The position numbers were made by a program, and so were the translations under genes. Under the pieces are notes generated by a model that was not told where the DNA came from, searched no databases, and was given only the letters and a program-made list of their open reading frames with translations. From contig NZ_CP129104.1 in the NCBI RefSeq assembly GCF_030406605.1, positions 1,610,662 to 1,674,661 of the forward strand: a DNA stretch of 64,000 bases, written 5' to 3'. The stretch's first letter is position 1. Each line of letters starts with the position of its first letter. Source of the stretch: Curtobacterium sp. 458. Lineage in GTDB: Bacteria > Actinomycetota > Actinomycetes > Actinomycetales > Microbacteriaceae. Below are positions 1 to 7,939 of the stretch, one piece after another.

Positions 1-114
1 TGGCCAAACCCACCCGCGTGCAGTAGACCGCACCACCCACCCACCACACCAGACCCCGGGAGACGACCCCCGCCTCCCGGCCGGTCCGGTGTGCCCACCG
101 ACCCGACCATCCCC

Positions 115-144
115 AGCGGCAGGACGCAGCAGCGTCCTGCCGCT
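115..144 (+). promoter_or_regulatory. 12-bp stem-loop in the aqpZ leader
   Basis: Perfect inverted repeat AGCGGCAGGACG - CAGCAG - CGTCCTGCCGCT lies 6 nt upstream of the GAGGAG ribosome-binding site (151-156) of aqpZ. A second, weaker 7-bp repeat (CCGGGAG/CTCCCGG) lies at 56-80. There is no T-tract after either. The hairpin could be the terminator of the gene left of the window, an attenuator, or an mRNA-stability element; sequence alone does not decide. The rest of bases 1-114 shows no gene. Confidence 0.5.
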
Positions 145-162
145 CCGTACGAGGAGACCTCC

Positions 163-954
163 ATGGCCAAGAAGGCCCCCGTCAGCGCTTCGACGTCCGA
201 GCAGCGTCGAGAGGACGCGACCACCTGGTCGCCGCTCGCGCGCTACGCGTCCGAGTTCTTCGGCACCTTCCTGCTCGTGCTCGGTGGCGTCGGCACCGCG
301 CTCTTCGCCGCCGACGTCCCGAGCGCCACCGACAACCAGCAGGGCGTCGGCTACCTCGGTGTCGCCCTCGCGTTCGGGCTCACGCTCGTCGCGGGCATCT
401 CCGCCGTCGGGCACATCTCCGGCGGCCACTTCAACCCGGCCGTCACGCTCGGCCTCCTCGCCGCCGGTCGGACCGATGCCCGGCACGTGGCCGGGTACAT
501 CGTGTCGCAGGTCGTCGGCGGCCTCGTCGCGACGAGCATCCTCGCGGCGGTGCTGAGCGGCAAGCCCGGTGCGTTCGCAGCGGCACGGGAGGGCGGCTTC
601 GCCTCGAACGGCTACGGCGACGGGAGCCCGAGCGGCTTCGGCCTCGGCTCGGTGTTCCTCACGGAGGCGATCCTGACGGGTGTGTTCATCGCCGTCATCC
701 TCTCGATCACCGCGAAGAAGGAGTACCAGGCCGTCGCGCCCCTCGGTATCGGCCTCACGCTGACCCTCATCCACCTCGTGAGCATCCCGGTGAGCAACAC
801 CTCGGTGAACCCGGCCCGCTCGATCGCCGCGGCCGTCTACGGCGGAGCGACGTCGCTCGCGCAGCTCTGGGTCTTCATCGTCGCGCCGATCGTGGGCGGT
901 GTGGTCGCCGGACTCATCGTCCGGGTGGCCGGTCGGAAGCGGCTGACGAGCTGA
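163..954 (+). CDS. aqpZ: Water-selective aquaporin (MIP family)
   Basis: A 263-residue integral membrane channel that lets water cross the cytoplasmic membrane. The two half-helix signature motifs are present: HFNPAVT (NPA at 91-93) and SVNPARS (NPA at 216-218). The segment LIHLVSIPVSNTSVNPARS carries the His and Arg of the narrow selectivity filter of AqpZ-type water channels rather than the wider glycerol facilitators. Six hydrophobic segments are visible; the first about 28 residues are a hydrophilic extension. An in-frame GTG lies upstream at 91, but the ATG at 163 has GAGGAG 6 nt before it and aligns with the family N-terminus. It is monocistronic; the next gene begins 154 nt downstream. 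Confidence 0.93.
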   Translation: MAKKAPVSASTSEQRREDATTWSPLARYASEFFGTFLLVLGGVGTALFAADVPSATDNQQGVGYLGVALAFGLTLVAGISAVGHISGGHFNPAVTLGLLAAGRTDARHVAGYIVSQVVGGLVATSILAAVLSGKPGAFAAAREGGFASNGYGDGSPSGFGLGSVFLTEAILTGVFIAVILSITAKKEYQAVAPLGIGLTLTLIHLVSIPVSNTSVNPARSIAAAVYGGATSLAQLWVFIVAPIVGGVVAGLIVRVAGRKRLTS

Positions 955-996
955 CCGGACGCCCGTGCGCGGGGCGAGTCGCCGCGGCGTCCCATG

Positions 997-1032
997 CACG
1001 GACAGCCGCACGGACAGCCGCACGGACAGCCG
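997..1032. repeat. 12-bp tandem repeat, three copies
   Basis: CACGGACAGCCG is repeated exactly three times in the gap between aqpZ and the phosphoesterase gene, followed by a degenerate continuation (CACGCTGTGCG). It could be read as a His-Gly-Gln-Pro repeat from an ATG at 994, but that frame runs only antisense-style through the phosphoesterase gene and is not a credible gene. Confidence 0.8.
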
Positions 1033-1108
1033 CACGCTGTGCGGTCCCTCACGACCCGTTCACCTGCCGTCCCCCGAGCGGGGGTGAGCACAGCGCGAGA
1101 CTTCCCAC

Positions 1109-3247
1109 ATGAAGTTCTCCGGCAGGACCAAGGGTCGGCGTCGCGCAGCAGCGTTCGTCGCCGCGGCAGGCATCTTCGCCGCCGCCGTCGCGGGCATCGC
1201 GACCTCCACCGCCTCAGCCGCCGACGCCAGCACGGCGCAGCGCGGGGCCACCATCACCTCGACCGGGCTGCGTCCCGGGCAGGTGAAGCACGTCTGGTTG
1301 ATCATCCTCGAGAACAAGTCGTACGACGCGACGTTCACCGGGCTCAACCAGAACAGCTACCTCTGGAAGACGTTGCCGGCGCAGGGGGTGCTGCTGAAGA
1401 ACTCCTACGGCACCGGGCACTACAGCATGGACAACTACATCTCCATGGTGTCCGGGCAGGCCCCGCAGGCCGACACCCAGTCCGACTGCAACGTGGTGAA
1501 CACCCGCTTCGGGTCCGACCACAGCGTCATCCGCTCCGGCTCGGACAAGGGCCAGGTGCGGTCGCTGGCGAACGCTGCGCAGCCGAGCGGTGCGAACGCG
1601 CCCGACGGCTCGAACGGCTGCACCTACCCGCACTCCACGCCGACCCTCTTCAACCAGCTCGACGCCGCCCACAAGACGTGGAAGGGCTACGCGCAGGACC
1701 TCGGGAACCAGCCCGGTCGGGAGGACGGTGTCTGCGGTGCACCCGGGACCGCCGAGAACAACCCCGAGAACAACCCGACCTACCTCACCCCGACGTCCGA
1801 CCACCCGGCACCGGCCGGCGTGACGAGCTTCACCGGGGCGCAGGCGAACGACCAGTACGTCGCCAAGCACTTCCCGTTCCCGTGGTTCGAGGGACTGACC
1901 GGCGCGGCCGGGGCCAAGGGTCGTGCGGCGACCTCGTTGACGAAGCCCGCCCAGGGCGGCACCGACTGCGACTCGGCGCACATCGCGAACCTCGACTCGT
2001 CCTCGAGCGGGCTCTTCCGCGACCTGCAGCACGAGAAGACCACCCCGGCGTTCAGCTGGATCACGCCGAACAACTGCAGTGACGCGCACGACGCGGTCTG
2101 CAAGGGCAACAACCTGTCCGGGTCGTTCACGAGCAGCGGGCAGCCGGTCTACCAGTCGGGCACGCCCGCGCCGGAGTCGACCACGCCGAAGAACCACACC
2201 GGCGGCCTGTACGCCTCGGACCTCTTCCTCAAGTACTACGTCCCGATGATCGAGCGTTCGGCCGCGTTCAAGGACGGCGGCCTCATCGACATCACGTTCG
2301 ACGAGGCGAACCCGCCGTTCACCTACACCGGCAACAGCTTCAACAACGCGGACCACTACGGACCGACGCTGTCCGACAAGCCGAACGCCTCCTCGGGCAT
2401 CGCGGCCGACCGTGCCGGCGAGAACCTGTACGGCAAGAACGTCGCCTTCGAGCCCACCGGCCCGAACTCGACGCTCGGCAAGGACGCGAAGGGCAACCAG
2501 CTCTACCCGGGCCCCGGCGACAACGCCTTCATCGACCGTCCGCCGGTGTGCACGCAGACCTCCCCGACGCTCGTGCCCGCGAACTGCGTGCCCGGCATCG
2601 TCCGGGGCGGCTCGGGCAACACCCCAGGAGCCCGCACCGACGCCGTCGCCGCGAACACCGCGTCGAGCTACGTCTCCGACCAGTCGATCGTCGCGACCGA
2701 CACCGGCCGCGGCGTGGTCGACACGACCGACACGACCGGTCCCGGCGGCACCAGCCCGATCCCCGCGGACACCTTCGTCGGAGCGGTCAGCGACACCGGT
2801 CCGCAGTTCCCGACGACCTCCTCGGGTTCGGTCGTCAACGGTTCGTTCCAGCTCCTCGACGCCTCGGGCAACCCCGTCACGCCGACCGGGGCAGTCACGA
2901 GCCTCACGCTCAGCGCCGAGGGAGCGCCCGGGTTCCTCAGCACCGGGCAGACCGCGGACCCGCTGTACGACGCCACCGACGCGACCCCCGGCGGCGGCGA
3001 CACCGGCAGCGTGCTCATCAGCCCGCTCATCAAGCCCGGCACCGTGTCCACGACGTACTACAACCACTACAGCTGGCTGCGGACGATGGAGGACGTGTTC
3101 GGGGTGAGCCGAGGGGACGACCACCAGCGGCTGCCCGGCGGCACCGTGTCCGGCGGCGTCGACGGTCGCGGTCACCTCGGGTACGCGGGCCAGGCCGGCC
3201 TCGAGCCCTACGGACCGGACGTGTTCAACAACGCGAGGCACCGGTGA
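1109..3247 (+). CDS. Secreted phosphoesterase (PF04185, alkaline phosphatase superfamily)
   Basis: A 712-residue exported protein. A signal peptide is clear: basic start (KFSGRTKGRRR), hydrophobic core and an AxA-type site (SAADA) near residue 38. The mature part opens with the PF04185 hallmark HVWLIILENKSYDATF (metal ligand region, 61-76), then GTGHYSMDNYISMVSGQAP (101-119) and DITFDEAN near 394. Relatives are acid phosphatases and phospholipases C that hydrolyse phosphate esters outside the cell; which substrate is used here cannot be told. A PASTA/Ig-like region with Thr/Ser-rich sequence forms the last third. No strong ribosome-binding site precedes the ATG. The stop overlaps the start of the next gene (GTGA), so the two are translationally coupled. 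Confidence 0.85.
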   Translation: MKFSGRTKGRRRAAAFVAAAGIFAAAVAGIATSTASAADASTAQRGATITSTGLRPGQVKHVWLIILENKSYDATFTGLNQNSYLWKTLPAQGVLLKNSYGTGHYSMDNYISMVSGQAPQADTQSDCNVVNTRFGSDHSVIRSGSDKGQVRSLANAAQPSGANAPDGSNGCTYPHSTPTLFNQLDAAHKTWKGYAQDLGNQPGREDGVCGAPGTAENNPENNPTYLTPTSDHPAPAGVTSFTGAQANDQYVAKHFPFPWFEGLTGAAGAKGRAATSLTKPAQGGTDCDSAHIANLDSSSSGLFRDLQHEKTTPAFSWITPNNCSDAHDAVCKGNNLSGSFTSSGQPVYQSGTPAPESTTPKNHTGGLYASDLFLKYYVPMIERSAAFKDGGLIDITFDEANPPFTYTGNSFNNADHYGPTLSDKPNASSGIAADRAGENLYGKNVAFEPTGPNSTLGKDAKGNQLYPGPGDNAFIDRPPVCTQTSPTLVPANCVPGIVRGGSGNTPGARTDAVAANTASSYVSDQSIVATDTGRGVVDTTDTTGPGGTSPIPADTFVGAVSDTGPQFPTTSSGSVVNGSFQLLDASGNPVTPTGAVTSLTLSAEGAPGFLSTGQTADPLYDATDATPGGGDTGSVLISPLIKPGTVSTTYYNHYSWLRTMEDVFGVSRGDDHQRLPGGTVSGGVDGRGHLGYAGQAGLEPYGPDVFNNARHR

Positions 3248-3825
3248 CCCGGTCTCGCTCCGCGGTCCTTGCAGTTGCGGCGGCGGGGGCAGCGGTCCTC
3301 GCGGGTGCACTCGTCGGTTGCTCGTCGTCCCCCCACGCGCAGCCGAAGGCCGAGGACACCTACGGCGGCATGCCGTCGTACCTCGCGGGGATCTCGTCGA
3401 CCACCGACGAGGTGCTCGACGGCACCGAGGCTCGGCCGGCCCTGACCTCCGAGGGTGACGCGGTCCGCGTGCACCTGCACGGCGGCGCGACGGTGCTCGC
3501 CACCGTCACCGGTCCGGTCGTCCCCGGTGAGGGGCTGCCGTACCAGGGCGAGACGACGACGTGCACGTGGACGGTGTCGTTGCGGGACGCCTCCGGCAGC
3601 GTGCCGGTCTCCCTGACCGACCTGACCACGACGGACCAGCTCGGGAACGCCTACCGGCTGTCCCCGGTCCCGGGGAAGGGCACACCGCCGAGCGTGCTCC
3701 GTCCTGGGCAGCGCACGACGTTCGAGGTCCGCACCGTCATGAAGGTCGGCGAGGGTGTGCTCCGCTGGGCTCCCGGCGGCGGGAAGACCCTCGCCGAGTG
3801 GGACTTCGAGGTCGAGAACGACTGA
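3244..3825 (+). CDS. Small secreted lipoprotein, unknown function
   Basis: A 193-residue protein starting with GTG inside the stop codon of the phosphoesterase gene. Its N-terminus is a lipoprotein signal peptide: basic residues, an Ala/Val-rich core and the lipobox LVGC at about 25-28, so the mature protein should be anchored to the outer face of the membrane by a diacylated Cys. The rest is soluble and beta-rich, with a DUF4352/immunoglobulin-like feel (repeated short Val/Thr strands), but I do not recognise a named family. The coupling to the phosphoesterase suggests a partner or stabiliser of that enzyme; this is inference only. Confidence 0.75.
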   Translation: MTRSRSAVLAVAAAGAAVLAGALVGCSSSPHAQPKAEDTYGGMPSYLAGISSTTDEVLDGTEARPALTSEGDAVRVHLHGGATVLATVTGPVVPGEGLPYQGETTTCTWTVSLRDASGSVPVSLTDLTTTDQLGNAYRLSPVPGKGTPPSVLRPGQRTTFEVRTVMKVGEGVLRWAPGGGKTLAEWDFEVEND

Positions 3826-3854
3826 GTGGCAGGGTCGCTGACGCGACCGACGAC

Positions 3855-3898
3855 CGGACGGGAGGCACGGGGCGGGTCCGCCACGTGCCTCCCGTCCG
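3855..3898. terminator. Gene-end inverted repeat (GGAGGC family)
   Basis: Arms CGGACGGGAGGCACG (3855-3869) and CGTGCCTCCCGTCCG (3884-3898) pair perfectly over 15 bp with a 14-nt loop. It lies between two convergent genes and is the first of nine members of a repeat family in the window; likely a bidirectional terminator without a U-tract. Confidence 0.75.
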
Positions 3899-3906
3899 TC
3901 GTCCGG

Positions 3907-4173
3907 TCACCGTTCGGAGACGGCGGCGATCGCTTCGGTGATGGTCGCTCCGGGATGCTCCTTGCGCCACTTCCTGACCTCGCGGTGGTCGGGTGCGGCG
4001 CCCTGGGCGACGCGCGTCGTGCCGATCACGCTCGGCATGGACGCCGCGTACGTGATCGTGGCGAGCGCGCCGACGCAGGCGAACGGCAAGCCCAGCGCGA
4101 TCCAGGCCGCGGCAGTGGCGACGACCCCGCCGAAGATCGCGAGAGCCGATGTCCGGGTCGCGGCACCCGTCAT
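3907..4173 (-). CDS. Small membrane protein, unknown function
   Basis: An 88-residue protein with two hydrophobic segments (about residues 8-30 and 31-45) and a charged C-terminal part (DHREVRKWRKEHPG) on the cytosolic side. The ATG at 4173 overlaps the stop of a 54-residue upstream reading frame (ATGA). It is the last gene of the minus-strand operon DUF6421-SDR-threonine aldolase-54 aa-88 aa and is followed directly by a gene-end hairpin. No family recognised. Confidence 0.65.
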   Translation of the reverse strand: MTGAATRTSALAIFGGVVATAAAWIALGLPFACVGALATITYAASMPSVIGTTRVAQGAAPDHREVRKWRKEHPGATITEAIAAVSER

Positions 4174-4334
4174 CGCCGCCCTCGCGAGCGCCGGAGTCGC
4201 AGCGCGGTGCCCGTGTAGATCGCGGCCGACCCCAACGCGATCGCTGCTCCCGCGGTGGCGAGCCTCGGCCGAGCGGCCGGCGGAGGCGTCAGGAGGAGCG
4301 ACGCCAGGACGACCAGCCCGACGCTGATGGACAT
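4170..4334 (-). CDS. Putative 54-residue membrane peptide
   Basis: A short frame beginning ATG at 4334 (MSISVGLVVLASLLL...) with one or two hydrophobic segments and an Arg-rich end (RLRRSRGRR). Its stop overlaps the next start as ATGA, which is the overlap style used throughout this operon and is the main reason to believe it is real. It sits 49 nt downstream of the threonine aldolase stop. No ribosome-binding site is visible before the ATG, so translation may start elsewhere. No family recognised. Confidence 0.45.
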   Translation of the reverse strand: MSISVGLVVLASLLLTPPPAARPRLATAGAAIALGSAAIYTGTALRLRRSRGRR

Positions 4335-4383
4335 CGCGACGGCGACGCTGGTGAAGAACCGGCGGGCGCAGCAACTGGTGGGA

Positions 4384-5457
4384 TCAGGCGGCGGCGAGCT
4401 CCCGTGTCAACGCCGCCACGAAGTCGTCGATGTCCTGCTCCGAGGTGTCGAACGAGCACATCCACCGCACCTCGTTCCGGCTGGCGTCCCAGTCGTAGAA
4501 CCGGAAGTGCTCGCGGAGCCGATCGGCCACCCCTGCTGGCAGGGTCGCGAACACCCCGTTCGCCTGGGTGTCCTGGCTGAACCCGACGCCCTGGATGCTG
4601 CCGTCGGCGATGCCCGACTCGAGGGCGCCGCGGAGCCGGGCGGCCATGGCGTTGGCGTGCCGGGCCGATCGGAGGTAGAGGTCGTCGGTGAGCAGGGCGA
4701 TGAGCTGCGCCGACACGAACCGCATCTTCGACGAGAGCTGCATGTTGAGCTTCCGGAGGTAGTGCAGCCCCTCCGACGCCGACGGGTTGAGCACGACGAC
4801 GGCCTCGCCGTACAGCAGGCCGTTCTTCGTCCCGCCGAAGCTCAGGACGTCGACCCCGGCGTCGGTGGTGAAGGCGCGGAGCGGGAGGCCGAGGGTCGCG
4901 GCGGCGTTCGAGATCCGGGCGCCGTCCATGTGCAGCTTCATGCCGAGGCCGTGCACGTGGTCGGCGATCGCGCGGACCTCGTTCACCGTGTACGCGGTGC
5001 CGAGCTCGGTCGTCTGCGTGATCGACACGACGAGCGGCTGCGCGCGGTGCTCGTCCCCCCAGCCCCAGGCCTGCTGGTCGATGAGCTCCGGTGTGAGCTT
5101 GCCGTCGGGGGCGTCGACCGTGAGGAGCTTGATGCCGCCGACCCGCTCGGGTGCGCCGGCCTCGTCGGTGTGGATGTGCGCGGTCGAGGTGCACACGACG
5201 GCGCCCCACCGGGGGAGCATCGACTGCAGGCCGACGACGTTCGCGCCGGTGCCGTTGAACACCGGGAACGCCTGCGCCTGGTCGCCGAAGTGCTCGGTGA
5301 AGACCTCCTGCAGCCGTGCCGTGTAGACGTCCTCGCCGTACGCGATCTGGTGGCCCTGGTTCGCGGCGGCGATGGCGTCGAGGACCTCCGGGTGGATGCC
5401 GGCGTAGTTGTCGGAGGCGAAGCCGCGGAGGTCGAGGTCGTGGAGTCGGAGGGTCAC
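4384..5457 (-). CDS. ltaE: Low-specificity L-threonine aldolase family (PLP)
   Basis: A 357-residue fold-type I PLP enzyme of the beta-eliminating lyase group (PF01212), expected to split L-threonine or L-allo-threonine into glycine and acetaldehyde in the cytosol. Visible landmarks: FASDNYAGIHPEVL at the N-terminus, the substrate/phosphate region FNGTGANVVGL, the conserved HMDGARISNA (PLP-ring Asp and Arg), and the cofactor lysine in DVLSFGGTKNG. Length fits the family. The start is a GTG inside the stop of the upstream SDR gene (GTGA), so the two are coupled. Specificity for threonine versus a related beta-hydroxy amino acid is not certain. Confidence 0.85.
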   Translation of the reverse strand: MTLRLHDLDLRGFASDNYAGIHPEVLDAIAAANQGHQIAYGEDVYTARLQEVFTEHFGDQAQAFPVFNGTGANVVGLQSMLPRWGAVVCTSTAHIHTDEAGAPERVGGIKLLTVDAPDGKLTPELIDQQAWGWGDEHRAQPLVVSITQTTELGTAYTVNEVRAIADHVHGLGMKLHMDGARISNAAATLGLPLRAFTTDAGVDVLSFGGTKNGLLYGEAVVVLNPSASEGLHYLRKLNMQLSSKMRFVSAQLIALLTDDLYLRSARHANAMAARLRGALESGIADGSIQGVGFSQDTQANGVFATLPAGVADRLREHFRFYDWDASRNEVRWMCSFDTSEQDIDDFVAALTRELAAA

Positions 5458-6149
5458 GCGTCGATCCTAGGTTCGGTGGCGGAGGGCTCGGGCGCCAGGG
5501 GGATCCGGATGCCGTTCACCGCGGCCGGCTCGGCGTCCCAGAGTCGGACGACCTCGTCCCCGAGGCGTGCCTCCAGCCCGTCGAGCGCCTTCACGACGAA
5601 GACGGCCGCGGCGGCGGTGGCCGGGGCGTGCTTCCGGAAGCCCTGGGCGACGGCCCGGGTCCAGGCGTCCGCCGCCGCCTTGGCAGCGGCGTAGTTCGCA
5701 CCTCCGGCGGTGGGGGACTCGACACTCGTCGACGACACGGTGGCGAGGCGCCCGGCGGGCGAGGCCACGAGGTCGTCGTACAGGGCGCGGGTCGTGTTCC
5801 GGAGCGTGCGGAAGCGCCGGTCGAAGAAGTCCCAGTCCTCGTCGGACTGGCCGGCGAGCCCGCCGCCGCCCCGCCAACCGCCGACGAGGTGCACGAGGCC
5901 GTCCACGTGCGTTCCTTCGGACCGGAGGCGCGACACGAGTCCGTGGACCGCGTCGCGGTCCGCCAGGTCGCACCGCTGGGTCGTGACCTGCGGGACGGAC
6001 GCGCGCAGTGCCTCCAGGCCGTCCTCCCGGGCGCCGACGGCGATGACCGCCGCGCCGGCGGCGACCAGTGCTCGCGACACGGCAGCGCCGCTGGTGCTGG
6101 TCGCTCCCGCGACCAGCACCGTGCGGCCGACGAGCGGGCCGCCGCTCAC
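5454..6149 (-). CDS. Short-chain dehydrogenase/reductase (Rossmann)
   Basis: A 231-residue NAD(P)-binding SDR. The N-terminal glycine motif is VAGATSTSGAAVSRAL and the catalytic Tyr-Lys pair is in NYAAAKAAADAW, with the Ser in VSSTSVES. The helix loop HLVGGWRGGGG is enlarged. GTG start overlaps the stop of the upstream DUF6421 gene and its own stop overlaps the ltaE start, so three proteins are made from one coupled message. The substrate is unknown. Confidence 0.85.
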   Translation of the reverse strand: MSGGPLVGRTVLVAGATSTSGAAVSRALVAAGAAVIAVGAREDGLEALRASVPQVTTQRCDLADRDAVHGLVSRLRSEGTHVDGLVHLVGGWRGGGGLAGQSDEDWDFFDRRFRTLRNTTRALYDDLVASPAGRLATVSSTSVESPTAGGANYAAAKAAADAWTRAVAQGFRKHAPATAAAAVFVVKALDGLEARLGDEVVRLWDAEPAAVNGIRIPLAPEPSATEPRIDA

Positions 6150-7639
6150 GCGGCGGCAGCCGGGGCGTCGTCCGTCGTCCCGGTGATGCCCGCGGTGGAC
6201 TGGATGACGGTCGCCATCTTCTTGTTGAGCGCCTCGTAGAACATCGAGAGGGGGAACTCGTCGTCGAGCACGGCGTCCGTGTAGCCCCTCGGCGGCCCGG
6301 CGAGCGTCTCCTGCGGCAGCCCCTTCGCCCAGGCCGAGGCCGGGTGCGGGGTGAGGGTCTGCGTGAGCATCTCGTAGGCGGCGAGCCAGTGCGCCGACTT
6401 CGGGCGGTCGATCGAGCGCCAGTAGAGCTCGTTGATCTGGTCGCTCAGGGAGATCACCACATCCGGGACGGCGTCCCAGTCGATCGTGAGCTGGGTGTCG
6501 GTCCAGTGCAGGACCCCGTGCTGGTGCAGCCACGCGAAGAGGAGCTGTCCGCCGAGCCCGTCGTAGTTGCGGACGCGGCTGCCGGTGATGGCGAAGCGGA
6601 AGACCCGGTCGAAGAGCACCGCGTACTGCACGAGCTTCGCGTGGTCACGGATCGAACGCTGGGCGTCCGAGAGCTCGGCGTCCGGCACCTCCGACAGCGA
6701 GCGCTGCAGCGAAACCGACTCGCGGAACGCCGTGAGGTCGCAGCGCAGCTCCTCGAGCGAGTAGAGGAAGAACGGCATCCGCTGCTTGATCATGAACGGG
6801 TCGAACGGCAGGTCGCCGCGCATGTGCGAGCGGTCGTGGATGATGTCCCACATCACGAACACCCGCTCGGTGAGCTCCTGGTCGTCGAGCATCGCCGCGG
6901 CGTCCGTGGGCAGGTCGAGCTTCGTGATCTCGGCGGCGGCGCGGACGACCCGGCGGTAGCGGGCGGCCTCGCGGTCCTGGAAGATCGCGCCCCAGGTGAA
7001 CGCCGGGACCTCGCGCATCGAGACGGTTTCGGGGAAGAGCACGGCGGAGTTCGTGTCGTACCCGGGCGTGAAGTCGACGAAGCGCAGGGCGACGAAGAGC
7101 TTGTTGCCGTAGTCGCCGGCCTCGAGCTCGGCGATGAAGTCCGGCCAGATGACCTCGACGAGCAGGGCCTCGACGAAGCGCGAGGCGCTCCCGTTCTGCG
7201 TGTACATGGGGAACACGACGAGGTGCCCGAGGCCGTCGACCCGGTGCTGCTGCGGCTGGAAGGCGTTCAGCGAGTCGAGGAAGTCCGGGACGCCGAAGCC
7301 CCGGTCCTGCCACGCTGCGAAGTCCCGCGCGAGCAGGTCGAGGTACTCGGCGTCGTGCGGGAAGGCGGGGGCGAGCTCGGCGATGGCGGGGACGACCACG
7401 GCCAGCAGCTCGGACGCGGCGGCGTGGTCGGCGGGGTCCGGGACGGAGCCGTCCGCTGCCTGCAGGCCCTGGAGCGTGACGACGGCGTCCTTGAGTCGGA
7501 GCCAGGCCGGGTGCGTGGCGACCTCGCGGACCGGCTGGTCCGCAGCGGTCGGGCGGTCCTCGCGGAGCGGGCGGTCCTCGACGACCTCGGGCTCTCCGAC
7601 GATGGCGTCCTGGGTGAACCTCTGGACGAACTGCGACAT
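6146..7639 (-). CDS. DUF6421 family protein
   Basis: A 497-residue soluble protein that I recognise from memory as the DUF6421 family, found in Microbacteriaceae; no function is known to me. ATG at 7639 is preceded by GGAGGTTCGAG, a good ribosome-binding site; the frame extends further upstream without need. Features: a conserved acidic/aromatic core (HLVVFPMYTQNGS, EVIWPDFI, VFVMWDIIHDRSHMRGDLPFDPFMIKQR) with clustered His/Asp residues that could bind a metal or cofactor, and no signal peptide or membrane segment. It heads the five-gene operon running to 3907. The His-rich block is suggestive of an enzyme, but this is inference. Confidence 0.7.
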   Translation of the reverse strand: MSQFVQRFTQDAIVGEPEVVEDRPLREDRPTAADQPVREVATHPAWLRLKDAVVTLQGLQAADGSVPDPADHAAASELLAVVVPAIAELAPAFPHDAEYLDLLARDFAAWQDRGFGVPDFLDSLNAFQPQQHRVDGLGHLVVFPMYTQNGSASRFVEALLVEVIWPDFIAELEAGDYGNKLFVALRFVDFTPGYDTNSAVLFPETVSMREVPAFTWGAIFQDREAARYRRVVRAAAEITKLDLPTDAAAMLDDQELTERVFVMWDIIHDRSHMRGDLPFDPFMIKQRMPFFLYSLEELRCDLTAFRESVSLQRSLSEVPDAELSDAQRSIRDHAKLVQYAVLFDRVFRFAITGSRVRNYDGLGGQLLFAWLHQHGVLHWTDTQLTIDWDAVPDVVISLSDQINELYWRSIDRPKSAHWLAAYEMLTQTLTPHPASAWAKGLPQETLAGPPRGYTDAVLDDEFPLSMFYEALNKKMATVIQSTAGITGTTDDAPAAAA

Positions 7640-7675
7640 CTCGAACCTCCCGTCGTTGGGCCGGCGTACATGGCC

Positions 7676-7697
7676 GGACCGCCTCGAACGGCGGTCC
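7676..7697 (-). promoter_or_regulatory. 8-bp hairpin in the DUF6421 leader; otherwise empty 300-bp gap
   Basis: GGACCGCC-TCGAAC-GGCGGTCC is a perfect stem-loop about 37 nt upstream of the DUF6421 start, on its mRNA. A TAGGAT -10-like box lies just upstream on the minus strand with no clear -35. The whole divergent gap 7640-7939 shows nothing else that I can support apart from a ribosome-binding site for the plus-strand gene (AGGGG, 7926-7930). Confidence 0.4.
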
Positions 7698-7939
7698 TGA
7701 CGGAATCCTAATGAGGAGTCCGAGCGGCATTCTTGCCACTTTCCGGCGCTTTCCTGCGCGCCCGGGGGACCCACGCTCGGAACCGAGCGCGCGACGCTCG
7801 ACATCGTGCGCGGAGAGGTCCTGACCCCCGTCCGGGACGGTCATCCTGCGGGATGATCCGGCTGGCCGACCGGTCTCGCTACGGTGACCTCGACCGCGTG
7901 CCGCTCGGGGCGTGCGCTCGCAGACAGGGGTACCCCGAC

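Noticed and set aside
997..1032. CRISPR array
   Set aside because: The units are 12 bp, directly abutting, with no spacers.
994..2082. Reading frame starting MHGQPHGQPHGQPH
   Set aside because: It begins in a 12-bp repeat and runs out of frame through the phosphoesterase gene, which has a signal peptide and family motifs; typical high-GC shadow.
1214..3310. 698-residue minus-strand frame over the phosphoesterase
   Set aside because: Arg/Val/Gly-rich antisense frame with no domain motifs; long open antisense frames are expected at this GC content.
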